Assembly: GCA_937893145.1 (NCBI GenBank)
Contig: CALBJW010000047.1
Location: forward strand, 1 to 14,087
Direction: 5' to 3'
Source of the DNA: an uncultured Prevotellaceae bacterium
GTDB lineage: Bacteria > Bacteroidota > Bacteroidia > Bacteroidales > Bacteroidaceae
DNA: 14,087 nucleotides
Shown piece by piece: positions 14,039 to 14,087 of the stretch. Below the pieces are notes generated by a model. The model worked only from the letters and a program-made list of their open reading frames with translations. It was not told where the DNA came from and ran no database searches. Position numbers and translations under genes: made by a program. Every line of letters begins with the position of its first letter. The stretch's first letter is position 1.

Positions 14039-14087
14039 AGGCGGCGACCTACTCTCCCACATTGCGGTGCAGTACCATCGGCGCGCT
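14039..14087 (-). rRNA. rrf: 5S ribosomal RNA, 3' part (cut by the window edge)
   Basis: Read on the minus strand, the sequence has GCGCCGATGGTACTGC and then GGGAGAGTAGGTCGCCGCC, the conserved 3' half of bacterial 5S rRNA. The 5' half lies beyond 14087. The exact mature 3' end (around 14038-14041) is uncertain by a few bases. It marks the distal end of an rRNA operon entering from the right. Confidence 0.92.

Overview
The window looks like chromosomal DNA of a Bacteroidales bacterium, most likely a Prevotella/Segatella-type gut or rumen species. Four things point that way. Promoters have the Bacteroidetes -7 box TAnnTTTG, often with a TTTG-like -33 box about 20 nt upstream. Most genes lack a strong Shine-Dalgarno sequence. 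The protein families are typical: a Y-family polymerase paired with a YolD-like protein, secreted GH16 and GH74 enzymes, and a secreted repeat protein with a Prevotella-like C-terminal tail. The partial 5S rRNA at the right edge has a Bacteroidales-like 3' half. The genus call is inference.

Layout, left to right. A terminator of an unseen upstream gene is at 1-41. A promoter then drives a secreted aldose-1-epimerase/GH16 glucanase fusion (214-2154). Next comes a 183-bp hairpin-rich inverted-repeat element, A (2173-2355). A small membrane protein (2404-2622), a Y-family DNA polymerase (2648-4162) and a short YolD-like protein (4159-4332) form a tight co-directional group. The YolD-like gene runs into a second inverted-repeat element, B (4314-4498, 185 bp). 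B also supplies the stop codon of the convergent gene for a large secreted protein of about five repeats (4494-6557, minus).

Divergent from that gene is a DEAD-box helicase with a C-terminal DbpA-type RNA-binding domain (6722-8035). It is followed by a FucO-like iron alcohol dehydrogenase (8171-9325) with its own promoter and a strong terminator. A GreA-family factor (9601-10065), a GNAT acetyltransferase (10212-10733) and a short tRNA-nucleotidyltransferase-like protein (10735-11562) follow, probably as one unit. A tandem repeat that seems to have grown out of the greA 3' end separates the first two. A bidirectional hairpin closes that unit against a secreted GH74 xyloglucanase-like enzyme (11615-13843, minus). 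The window ends in the 3' half of a 5S rRNA gene (minus), the distal end of an rRNA operon, with its terminator.

Functionally the window is a mosaic: two secreted plant/fungal glucan enzymes at the ends, translesion synthesis, RNA metabolism (helicase, Gre factor, nucleotidyltransferase) and fermentation (FucO). The signal that the genes do not explain is the pair of elements A and B. They are nearly equal in length, have long arms made of short tandem A/G-rich units, contain several internal hairpins, and share a 14-nt core, GATARCCTACCGGA. They look like two diverged members of one family of structured intergenic repeats, and B appears to have truncated the YolD-like gene.
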